A stretch of 10,679 bases of DNA from Flavobacteriales bacterium UBA1820 (GTDB lineage Bacteria; Bacteroidota; Bacteroidia; Flavobacteriales; UBA1820): positions 1 through 10,679 of the forward strand of contig DCEW01000060.1 of assembly GCA_002314265.1 (NCBI GenBank), written 5' to 3'. Below, piece after piece: positions 1 to 5,631 of this stretch (its first letter is position 1; the number at the start of each line of letters is the position of its first letter). The notes below the pieces were generated by a model. That model searched no databases and was not told the origin of the DNA. It worked only from the letters and a program-made list of their open reading frames with translations. The position numbers were made by a program, and so were the translations under genes.

Positions 1-134
1 CGCTCCTTTTGCCGACCCGTTCGCTTTTCTCCGCCCGAACTCAACCGTTGCTGTTCCCGGACAGGGCGTCCTGGCGGGGAAAATTTTGCAAAATAATATC
101 GGTCGTCCCTGAATGATTTAAGGGATGAATTTCG
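1..134. other. Left-edge region with no supported gene
   Basis: No convincing gene is visible here. All three forward frames stay open for about 30 codons from the left edge and then stop: TAA at 94-96, TGA at 110-112 and TGA at 114-116. The frame beginning at base 2 could be the last 36 codons of a gene entering from the left (ending ...NNIGRP), but I recognise no family. On the reverse strand an AAAAGGAG-like sequence lies at bases 3-10, which could be the leader of a divergent gene starting outside the window. A perfect 12-base palindrome, ATTTTGCAAAAT, lies at 83-94 in an AT-rich patch. The two readings cannot be separated without sequence further left. Confidence 0.4.
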
Positions 135-142
135 TAAATTTG
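135..142 (+). promoter_or_regulatory. Candidate Bacteroidota -7 promoter element
   Basis: TAAATTTG is an exact match to the TAnnTTTG -7 consensus of Bacteroidota sigma factor promoters. It lies 41 bases before the ATG at 184, which would give a leader of roughly 35 bases. No TTTG appears at the expected -33 position 19-21 bases upstream, so support rests on the -7 element and its position only. Confidence 0.45.
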
Positions 143-183
143 ACACCTTAATTACTGAAGAAACGAATACGAAGAAATACCTT

Positions 184-717
184 ATGAAAACCCTTGTCAT
201 CGTCGCACATCCCGACCTGGAAAAATCCGTCGTCAATCGTCGCTGGGTGGCCGAAGCGGAAAAGCACCCGGAACGTTTTACCGTACATCGCCTCTACCAG
301 AGTTATCCCGACGAGCGGATCGACATCGCGCGCGAACAGGCTTTGGTCGAACAGCACGGAACGCTCGTGCTGCAGTTTCCGATCTACTGGTTCGGTTGTC
401 CGTCGCTGCTCAAAAAATGGATGGATCAGGTTTTGGCTTTCGGATGGGCCTTCGGTCCGCAGCCGGAAGCGGACAAGATGCGGGGGCGGAAAGTAGCCTT
501 GGCGGTGTCGGCCGGTATCCGGGAAGAGGATTTTTCCCCGGAAGGCATCTACGGCCATACGTTGGGCGAACTGCTTTTGCCGTTTGAAGCCATGTGCCGC
601 TATGTCGATGCGGTATTCGGTGGATTCCACGCACTCTACGGGGCCGAGGCAGGGCTTCCGGCTTCGGTCTTGGAGGAAAATACCCGCCGGTACATGCATT
701 TCCTGGAGAATCTCTGA
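184..717 (+). CDS. NAD(P)H-dependent oxidoreductase, KefF/MdaB-type flavodoxin-like fold
   Basis: This 177-residue protein belongs to the flavodoxin-like NAD(P)H:quinone oxidoreductase group (Flavodoxin_2 type, as in KefF, YwrO and MdaB). These are soluble FMN or FAD enzymes that pass two electrons from NAD(P)H to quinones or similar acceptors. The start MKTLVIVAHP is the first beta strand with the family's HP turn (residues 9-10), followed by Ser15 and Asn18 in the flavin-phosphate loop. Residues 63-91 carry the most typical block: LQFPIYWFGCPSLLKKWMD, then a GWAFG turn. SAG at about 109-111 matches the second flavin-binding loop. Length is normal for the family. The ATG at 184 is preceded by an A-rich leader and a -7-like element at 135-142. 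The physiological acceptor is unknown. No K+/H+ antiporter gene lies beside it, so a KefF-like regulatory role has no support here. Family assignment is firm; substrate is open. Confidence 0.9.
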   Translation: MKTLVIVAHPDLEKSVVNRRWVAEAEKHPERFTVHRLYQSYPDERIDIAREQALVEQHGTLVLQFPIYWFGCPSLLKKWMDQVLAFGWAFGPQPEADKMRGRKVALAVSAGIREEDFSPEGIYGHTLGELLLPFEAMCRYVDAVFGGFHALYGAEAGLPASVLEENTRRYMHFLENL

Positions 718-764
718 ACAAAAACAAAAAAAAAGAATAAAAACGACAAACCAAACAAAACGCC
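718..764 (+). promoter_or_regulatory. A-rich leader in front of glyA
   Basis: The 47 bases between the oxidoreductase stop and the glyA ATG contain 33 A and a single T, in sharp contrast to the GC-rich coding DNA around them. There is no Shine-Dalgarno sequence close to the start. Bacteroidota generally rely on A-rich, unstructured upstream sequence rather than Shine-Dalgarno pairing, so this is best read as a strong translation-initiation leader for a highly expressed gene. I see no TAnnTTTG element in the gap. glyA transcription therefore either comes through the upstream gene or starts inside it. Confidence 0.5.
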
Positions 765-2057
765 ATGAAGAGAGACAAACTGATCTTTGACCTGATAGAG
801 GACGAACGCGAACGCCAGACAAACGGCATCGAGTTGATCGCTTCCGAGAACTACGTGAGCGACCAGGTACTCGAAGCGATGGGCTCCATCCTGACCAACA
901 AATATGCCGAGGGGTATCCCGGTGCCCGCTACTACGGAGGATGCGAAGTGGTGGACCAGGTGGAACAGGTCGCTATCGACCGGGCGAAGGCTCTCTTCGG
1001 GGCGGAGTATGCCAATGTGCAGCCGCACTCCGGCAGCCAGGCCAATGCAGCGGTGTATGCTGCTTTCCTTCAGCCGGGGGACAAGATCCTCGGGTTCGAC
1101 CTTTCGCACGGAGGTCACCTCACGCACGGTTCGCCGGTGAACTTCTCCGGAAAACTGTACAAGACGTGTTTCTATGGGGTGGAAAAGGAGACCGGGCGCA
1201 TCGATTACGACAAGGTGGCCGAGATCGCCCAGCGCGAACGCCCGAAGATGATCGTGGCTGGAGCTTCGGCCTATTCCCGCGATATGGACTTCAAGCGTTT
1301 CCGCGAGATCGCCGACAGTGTAGGAGCTTTCCTGTTTGCCGATATTTCGCATCCGGCCGGACTGATCGCCAAGGGGTTGCTCTCCGACCCGATCCCGTAC
1401 TGCCACGTGGTGTCCACCACCACGCACAAGACGCTTCGCGGACCGCGCGGAGGAATGATCCTGCTGGGCAAGGATTTTGAAAATCCGTTCGGTTTGAAGA
1501 CTCCCAAGGGGCAGGTGCGGATGATGTCTTCGCTGATCAATTCGGCGGTCTTCCCCGGCAACCAGGGCGGCCCGCTCGAGCACGTGATCGCAGCCAAGGC
1601 TGTGGCTTTCGGCGAGGCGCTTTCCGACGAATTCTTCCGCTATGCGCTCGCCGTTCAGCGCAATGCTGCCGCAATGGCCAAGGCGTTCGTGGAACGCGGA
1701 TACGACCTGGTATCCGGCGGTACGGACAACCACATGATGCTCATCGACCTGCGCAACAAGGGCATTACGGGGCGTGAGGCGGAGAATGCCCTGATCAAGG
1801 CCGACATTACGGTCAACAAGAACATGGTTCCCTTCGACGACAAGTCGCCCTACGTTACTTCGGGTATCCGGGTGGGGGCAGCGGCCATTACCACGCGCGG
1901 GTTGAAGGAGAAAGACATGGAGACTGTGGTGGACCTGATCGACCAGGTGCTGACCAACATTTCTTCCGATCGGAAGATCAAGAAGATCGGCGAAAAGGTA
2001 GTCGACTTTATGTGCGACCGTCCTTTGTTCAAACAGCGCCGCCGTCTGGCCAAATAA
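765..2057 (+). CDS. glyA: Serine hydroxymethyltransferase (GlyA)
   Basis: GlyA is the cytosolic PLP enzyme that converts serine and tetrahydrofolate to glycine and 5,10-methylenetetrahydrofolate, the main entry of one-carbon units. The 430-residue length is slightly more than the usual ~415-420. The N-terminal block [10 protein letters not shown] (23-32) and the [13 protein letters not shown] block that follows are diagnostic. HGGHLTHG is at 115-122 and Asp193/His196 lie in the ADISHPAGL segment. The [15 protein letters not shown] motif puts the PLP-binding lysine at Lys222. GNQGGP is at 265-270, and Arg369 in TSGIR is the expected substrate-carboxylate contact. All family landmarks are intact, so an active enzyme is expected. 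The ATG at 765 follows an A-rich leader and gives the family's usual N-terminus. folC lies three genes downstream and acts on the same cofactor. Confidence 0.98.
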   Translation: MKRDKLIFDLIEDERERQTNGIELIASENYVSDQVLEAMGSILTNKYAEGYPGARYYGGCEVVDQVEQVAIDRAKALFGAEYANVQPHSGSQANAAVYAAFLQPGDKILGFDLSHGGHLTHGSPVNFSGKLYKTCFYGVEKETGRIDYDKVAEIAQRERPKMIVAGASAYSRDMDFKRFREIADSVGAFLFADISHPAGLIAKGLLSDPIPYCHVVSTTTHKTLRGPRGGMILLGKDFENPFGLKTPKGQVRMMSSLINSAVFPGNQGGPLEHVIAAKAVAFGEALSDEFFRYALAVQRNAAAMAKAFVERGYDLVSGGTDNHMMLIDLRNKGITGREAENALIKADITVNKNMVPFDDKSPYVTSGIRVGAAAITTRGLKEKDMETVVDLIDQVLTNISSDRKIKKIGEKVVDFMCDRPLFKQRRRLAK

Positions 2058-2092
2058 AATCGAATGTGAATCCTCTAACCGAATAAACGACC

Positions 2093-2830
2093 ATGATGAT
2101 TTCAGCATTTTTGTTCAATGCCATTTCGACGGTAGCCGATACTCTGTCTTCGGGTGCGGGTGCCGATCTGTTGGCTTCGGATATTCCCGTAGTCAAGACT
2201 CAGACGATCTGGGATATGATCGTCAGCGGCGGATGGAGCGGTGTAGCCATCATCGCGATGGAGTTTGTCATGTCCATTCTGGCCGTGTACATTTTCGTGG
2301 AGCGCTCTTCCCTGATCAAGACGGCCGCCAAGGCCGATCCGCGTTTCATGGATACGATCAAGTCGCTGGTATCGGCCGGGAAACTCAACGAAGCCAAGGC
2401 TATGTGCGACCGGGAAAACACCGTAGAGTCCCGCATCATGAAGAAAGGCATCAGCAAGATCGGAAAACCGCTGGAAGACATTTCGACCGCTATCGAAAAT
2501 ACGGGAAAACTCGAGATCTACACCCTGGAGGGCAACATCAGCCGTCTGGCCATGATCGCCGGTGCCGCGCCGATGCTCGGATTCCTCGGTACGGTGGTCG
2601 GGATGGTCATCGCTTTCCAGTCGATGGCCAATGCCGGCGGACAGGTCGAGATACAGGACCTCTCCGGGGGTATCTCTACGGCCATGACCACCACCGTAGC
2701 CGGTCTTATCGTGGGGATCATGGCCTACATCTTCTACAACCTGCTGGTAGGACGCATCCAGAAGGTGATCAACCGCATCGAGGTTTCGGCCGCCGATTTT
2801 CTGGACCTGCTCAGCGAACCGGCCGAGTGA
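2093..2830 (+). CDS. exbB: ExbB/TolQ/MotA-family proton channel subunit
   Basis: This 245-residue inner-membrane protein is the channel subunit of an ExbB-ExbD or TolQ-TolR complex, which couples proton flow to movement of a periplasm-spanning partner. Three membrane spans are visible: about 48-68 after a ~45-residue N-terminal part, about 150-174, and about 194-217. A large cytoplasmic loop lies between the first two. Family signatures are LGFLGTVVGM in the second span and GGISTAMTTTVAGL leading into the third, with the Thr residues that line the proton path. An ATG pair at 2093 and 2096 leaves the exact start open by one residue. It sits 35 bases after glyA and 61 before the exbD-like gene. 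Sequence alone does not separate ExbB from TolQ in this phylum; the TonB-like protein two genes on favours ExbB. Codon 4 is TCA, one of only three TTA/CTA/TCA codons in the window's genes. Confidence 0.93.
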   Translation: MMISAFLFNAISTVADTLSSGAGADLLASDIPVVKTQTIWDMIVSGGWSGVAIIAMEFVMSILAVYIFVERSSLIKTAAKADPRFMDTIKSLVSAGKLNEAKAMCDRENTVESRIMKKGISKIGKPLEDISTAIENTGKLEIYTLEGNISRLAMIAGAAPMLGFLGTVVGMVIAFQSMANAGGQVEIQDLSGGISTAMTTTVAGLIVGIMAYIFYNLLVGRIQKVINRIEVSAADFLDLLSEPAE

Positions 2831-2891
2831 GGGTGCTGTCGGTGTCCCCCTTCTAACCGTTTAATCCTCTGTCAATCCTGGAATACGAACC

Positions 2892-3290
2892 ATGAACCTA
2901 CAAGGAAGAAACAAGGTATCCGCCGATTTTTCGATGGCCTCGATGACGGACATCATTTTCCTGCTGTTGCTCTTTTTCCTGCTTTCGGCTACCGTGATCA
3001 CCTCCAATGCCATCGAGATCGTGTTGCCCAAGGCCGGAAGCCAGACCACCAAAAAGCAGGTCGTGTCCGTTACCGCCACCACCGACGGTCGGTACTACAT
3101 CGACAAGGAGCAGGTAAACTACTCCGACATCGAACCCCGCCTGCAGGAGATCGCTGCCCAGAGCGACAACACCACCGTGCTCATCCGCGGGGAAAATACC
3201 ATCGAACTCCAGAAAGTAACCGACCTGTTCGAGATCGCCCGTCGCAACGGACTGACCCCCATTCTGGGCGTACAACCCCCCAAGAAGTAA
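2892..3290 (+). CDS. exbD: ExbD/TolR-family biopolymer transport protein
   Basis: This 132-residue protein has one membrane span and partners the channel subunit encoded just upstream. A short cytoplasmic N-terminus is followed by a span at about 20-38. Asp20, in the sequence SMASMTDIIFLLL, corresponds to the essential membrane aspartate of ExbD/TolR that is protonated during energy coupling. Residues 40-130 form the periplasmic domain, with VLPKA after the span and the typical LIRGENTIELQKVTDLFEIA segment at about 96-115. Length is normal. The gene lies 61 bases after exbB and 25 before tonB (ATG), with no promoter match in either gap, so the three are probably co-transcribed. Codons 3-6 are unusually AT-rich for this genome (CTA, CAA, GGA, AGA), as might be expected where low mRNA structure helps initiation. 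ExbD or TolR cannot be distinguished by sequence alone. Confidence 0.93.
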   Translation: MNLQGRNKVSADFSMASMTDIIFLLLLFFLLSATVITSNAIEIVLPKAGSQTTKKQVVSVTATTDGRYYIDKEQVNYSDIEPRLQEIAAQSDNTTVLIRGENTIELQKVTDLFEIARRNGLTPILGVQPPKK

Positions 3291-3315
3291 AACCTGTCGT
3301 CTCTCTGCCGTGCCG

Positions 3316-4149
3316 ATGTCCGCCTCTGCCTCGTCCCGTTGGGAACCCAATCAGCGAAAGGGTCTTATCGTCACCGTCCTGGTGCACGTGGCGATGCTTG
3401 TGGCCATCTTCATCTTCGGGATCCGTTACCTCGACCCTCCGCCGCTGGGCGGAATGATCGTCGCTTTCGGCATGACGGAGGATGGAGCCGGCTCCCCTGC
3501 GTATGAAGATCGGGCGGTGCTTCCCCAGCCTACGGCAGCTGCATCGAGCGTTCCCGAGGTCGAAGTTCCCGAAGAGGCCCTGATGACCCAGGTGGAGGAA
3601 AGCCCGGTGGAGGTCGAGGAAAAGAAACCCGAGAAGGAGCAGAAACCCAAAACCGAGCAGCGTCCCCGTGAGGTGGAACGCCCCCGTGAAACCCCGCAAA
3701 AGGAAGAAACGCCCCAGCCTCCGCAACCCTCCCGGACGACTACCCAGGCGCTGGCCAACATTCTCAATCCCGGCCATGATGCCTCCAAAGGCGACGGGCA
3801 GGGGCAGGGTTACAAGGGTTCTCCCCAGGGCAGCCTCTCTTCGGACAATTACGGCGTATCCGGGGTAGGCGGCGACGGCAATTACCGTTTGGCCGGACGC
3901 TCGGCCATCAGGAAACCCAAACCGGCTTATACCGGTACCGACCAGGGGCGCGTCGTGGTTGTGGTGCAGGTCGATCGTCAGGGGAATGTCGTTTCGGCCA
4001 AATGTTCCCTGCAAGGCACCGAGGTAACCGACCCGCAACTGATCCGTAATGCCGAAAAAGCAGCCTTGGAAACCAAATGGAAGCCCGATCCTTCTGCCGA
4101 ACCATTGCAACAGGGGACGATCATCTACGAGTTTTCCGTCAGGGGGTGA
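3316..4149 (+). CDS. tonB: TonB-family energy transducer
   Basis: This protein is anchored in the inner membrane by its N-terminus and spans the periplasm to deliver energy from the ExbB-ExbD motor. From the ATG at 3316 it has 277 residues. A membrane anchor lies at about 17-36, with Thr20 and His24 spaced like Ser16 and His20 of E. coli TonB. A Pro/Glu/Lys-rich stretch at about 79-139 and a Gly-rich linker at about 153-190 follow. The C-terminal TonB fold covers about 192-277 and includes GRSAIRKPKPAY, a GRVVVVVQVDRQGNVVSA strand pair and a final QGTIIYEFSV strand. An in-frame GTG at 3310 would add two residues; ATG is preferred. The Gly-rich linker plus 'GRS..KPKPAY' form is common in Bacteroidota proteins next to tolQ/exbD genes, and some could serve a TolA-like envelope role rather than nutrient uptake. 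Confidence 0.9.
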   Translation: MSASASSRWEPNQRKGLIVTVLVHVAMLVAIFIFGIRYLDPPPLGGMIVAFGMTEDGAGSPAYEDRAVLPQPTAAASSVPEVEVPEEALMTQVEESPVEVEEKKPEKEQKPKTEQRPREVERPRETPQKEETPQPPQPSRTTTQALANILNPGHDASKGDGQGQGYKGSPQGSLSSDNYGVSGVGGDGNYRLAGRSAIRKPKPAYTGTDQGRVVVVVQVDRQGNVVSAKCSLQGTEVTDPQLIRNAEKAALETKWKPDPSAEPLQQGTIIYEFSVRG

Positions 4150-4176
4150 GAAAAGAAACGGCGGAGCGTAACCGCA

Positions 4177-4197
4177 AGCCCTTGTCGAGGCAGGGCT
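4177..4197 (+). terminator. Weak hairpin between tonB and folC
   Basis: AGCCCT (4177-4182) can pair with AGGGCT (4192-4197) across a 9-base loop. No T-run follows, so this is not a standard intrinsic terminator. It may attenuate read-through or protect the upstream mRNA, or it may be chance. Confidence 0.15.
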
Positions 4198-4209
4198 GTT
4201 GAAGAAAGG

Positions 4210-5469
4210 ATGAAGGTAGAGATGCAGAAGATGGATTACCGTCGGGCCGTGGACTGGATGTGTTCCGCCCTGCCGATGTTCCAAAAAATAGGCTCGGCTG
4301 CGTACCGGCCGGGACTGGAAAATACCGAATATTTGATGGATTACCTGGGCCATCCCGAGCGGGGGCTGCGCTGCATCCATGTGGCAGGCACCAACGGGAA
4401 GGGCTCTACCTCGAGCATGCTGGCTTCGGTGCTGATGGAGGCCGGGTATCGTACGGGGTTGTACACCTCGCCGCACCTGATCGATTTCCGGGAGCGGATG
4501 CGGGTGGATGGGGAGATGATCCCCAAGGAATTCGTGGCCGATTTTGTCGAACGCTACCTGGACTTCTTTACCGCGCACAGTTTTTCCTTTTTCGAGATGA
4601 CCACCGCGATGGCCTTTTGCTGGTTTCGCGCCTGTGGGGTGGATGTGGCGGTCGTCGAGACAGGGCTGGGCGGCCGACTGGATTCGACCAATGTCGTCAG
4701 GCCGGACTTGAGCGTGATCACCAACATTGCACTCGACCACACGGCCATCTTGGGCGATACCTGCGTGCAGATCGCAGGGGAAAAGGCCGGGATCATCAAA
4801 CCGGGGGTGCCGGTCCTGATCGGGGAGAACGACCCGGAGATCGAACCGGTGTTTCGCGCGAAGGCAGCCCGGGAGGGTGCTCCGCTGTACTTTACGGACC
4901 ACGGGATCCGGCTCGAGGACTATCCTTGCCCGCTGGAGGGGGACTACCAACGCTTCAACATCGCTACGGTGGTGGCTGCCTGTGGGATCTTGCGCGAGAG
5001 TTGGAAGCTCGATCCGCAGACGGTGCGCCGGGGGCTTGCCCGCGTGGTGGACAATACCCACTTGCAAGGCCGCTGGCAGGTGCTTTCCCGTCGGCCGCTG
5101 GTGGTGTGCGATACAGGCCACAATGTCAATGGCATCGGCGAGATCGTCCGTCAGCTCTCCCATACGCCCAAAGGCCGGCTCTTTATGGTCTTCGGTATGG
5201 TCAACGACAAGGACGTGGACGGTGTGCTGGCACTCTTGCCCAAGGAGGCGCAGTATTGTTTTGCGCAGGCTTCCGTCCAGCGGGCGTTGGACAGCCGGGA
5301 GTTGGTACGGCGTGCGGCACGTTTTTCGTTGCGTGGAGAGGCCTATCCCGATTGCGAAAGTGCTTTTCGTGCTGCGCGGCAGCAGGCCGGTCCCCAGGAC
5401 ATGATCTTTGTCGGCGGTAGCACCTTCGTGGTGGCCGATGTTTTGGAGGCTCTTTCAAAGCAGGAGTGA
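4210..5469 (+). CDS. folC: Folylpolyglutamate synthase / dihydrofolate synthase (FolC)
   Basis: FolC is a cytosolic Mur-ligase-type ATP enzyme that adds glutamate to dihydropteroate and to folates, retaining them in the cell and improving their binding to folate enzymes. The 419-residue protein shows the order expected of the family: HVAGTNGKGST P-loop at 57-67, TSPHL at 86-90, ETGLGGRLDSTN at 150-161, LDHTAILG at 175-182, GEKAGIIKPG soon after, and DTGHN at 301-305 (DxxHN motif of the C-terminal domain). It is complete and should be active. The first seven residues (MKVEMQK) look like an extension: Bacteroidota homologues, as I remember them, begin at the equivalent of Met8 (ATG at 4231), with Met5 (ATG at 4222, after GGTAGAG) a further option. 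It lies 60 bases after tonB. It acts on the same folate pool as glyA upstream. Its TCA at codon 416 is a rare codon here. Confidence 0.96.
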   Translation: MKVEMQKMDYRRAVDWMCSALPMFQKIGSAAYRPGLENTEYLMDYLGHPERGLRCIHVAGTNGKGSTSSMLASVLMEAGYRTGLYTSPHLIDFRERMRVDGEMIPKEFVADFVERYLDFFTAHSFSFFEMTTAMAFCWFRACGVDVAVVETGLGGRLDSTNVVRPDLSVITNIALDHTAILGDTCVQIAGEKAGIIKPGVPVLIGENDPEIEPVFRAKAAREGAPLYFTDHGIRLEDYPCPLEGDYQRFNIATVVAACGILRESWKLDPQTVRRGLARVVDNTHLQGRWQVLSRRPLVVCDTGHNVNGIGEIVRQLSHTPKGRLFMVFGMVNDKDVDGVLALLPKEAQYCFAQASVQRALDSRELVRRAARFSLRGEAYPDCESAFRAARQQAGPQDMIFVGGSTFVVADVLEALSKQE

Positions 5470-5513
5470 GCGGTTTTTCCTTCCTTTGAAAAGATTTTGA
5501 ATGTCTTTCCGTT

Positions 5514-5532
5514 CCCGGGCACGGCATCCGGG
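5514..5532 (+). terminator. Possible hairpin after folC
   Basis: CCCGG (5514-5518) can pair with CCGGG (5528-5532) around a 9-base loop, 45 bases after the folC stop. T-rich sequence follows (GGATTTGTTGATAACTTTT) but no continuous T-run. The position, between an apparent operon end and a new promoter, suits a terminator, but the structure is weak. Confidence 0.2.
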
Positions 5533-5560
5533 GATTTGTTGATAACTTTTGCCGGACGCG

Positions 5561-5591
5561 TTTTCCCTTCGTGGGGAAAGCCGTATTTTTG
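5561..5591 (+). promoter_or_regulatory. Promoter of dnaE, Bacteroidota -33/-7 type
   Basis: TATTTTTG at 5584-5591 matches the TAnnTTTG -7 consensus exactly. TTTT at 5561-5564 lies 19 bases upstream, the expected spacing, and matches the -33 TTTG in three of four positions. Transcription would start near 5598, leaving a leader of about 33 bases before the ATG at 5632. This is the best promoter candidate in the window. It argues that translation does not begin at the upstream in-frame TTG at 5497. Confidence 0.6.
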
Positions 5592-5598
5592 TCTGAAA

Positions 5599-5613
5599 GG
5601 GGCGGAAGACCCC
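5599..5613 (+). promoter_or_regulatory. Short leader hairpin before dnaE
   Basis: GGGG (5599-5602) can pair with CCCC (5610-5613) around a 7-base loop. It sits at the very 5' end of the predicted dnaE transcript, where such a stem could stabilise the mRNA. It is short and may be chance. Confidence 0.2.
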
Positions 5614-5631
5614 GATGTACCTGCGAAGATT

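Noticed and set aside
60..94. Possible terminator around 62-73 followed by AAAATTTT
   Set aside because: The stem is only four pairs (CAGG/CCTG) and is not directly followed by a T-run on either strand.
636..2108. 490-codon reverse-strand frame across glyA
   Set aside because: It is a phase-matched shadow of glyA, whose catalytic motifs are all intact.
2074..2859. TCTAACCG repeated before exbB (2074-2081) and exbD (2852-2859)
   Set aside because: Two copies of eight bases at different distances from the start codons; chance is enough.
3181..5163. 660-codon reverse-strand frame across tonB and folC
   Set aside because: It has the same antiparallel phase as both genes and the same codon-bias explanation. 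The forward proteins have clear family motifs and the reverse one has none.
5497..5631. 45-codon N-terminal extension of dnaE from a TTG
   Set aside because: It does not resemble any part of the exonuclease domain, spans the promoter candidate, and the ATG at 5632 fits the domain start exactly.
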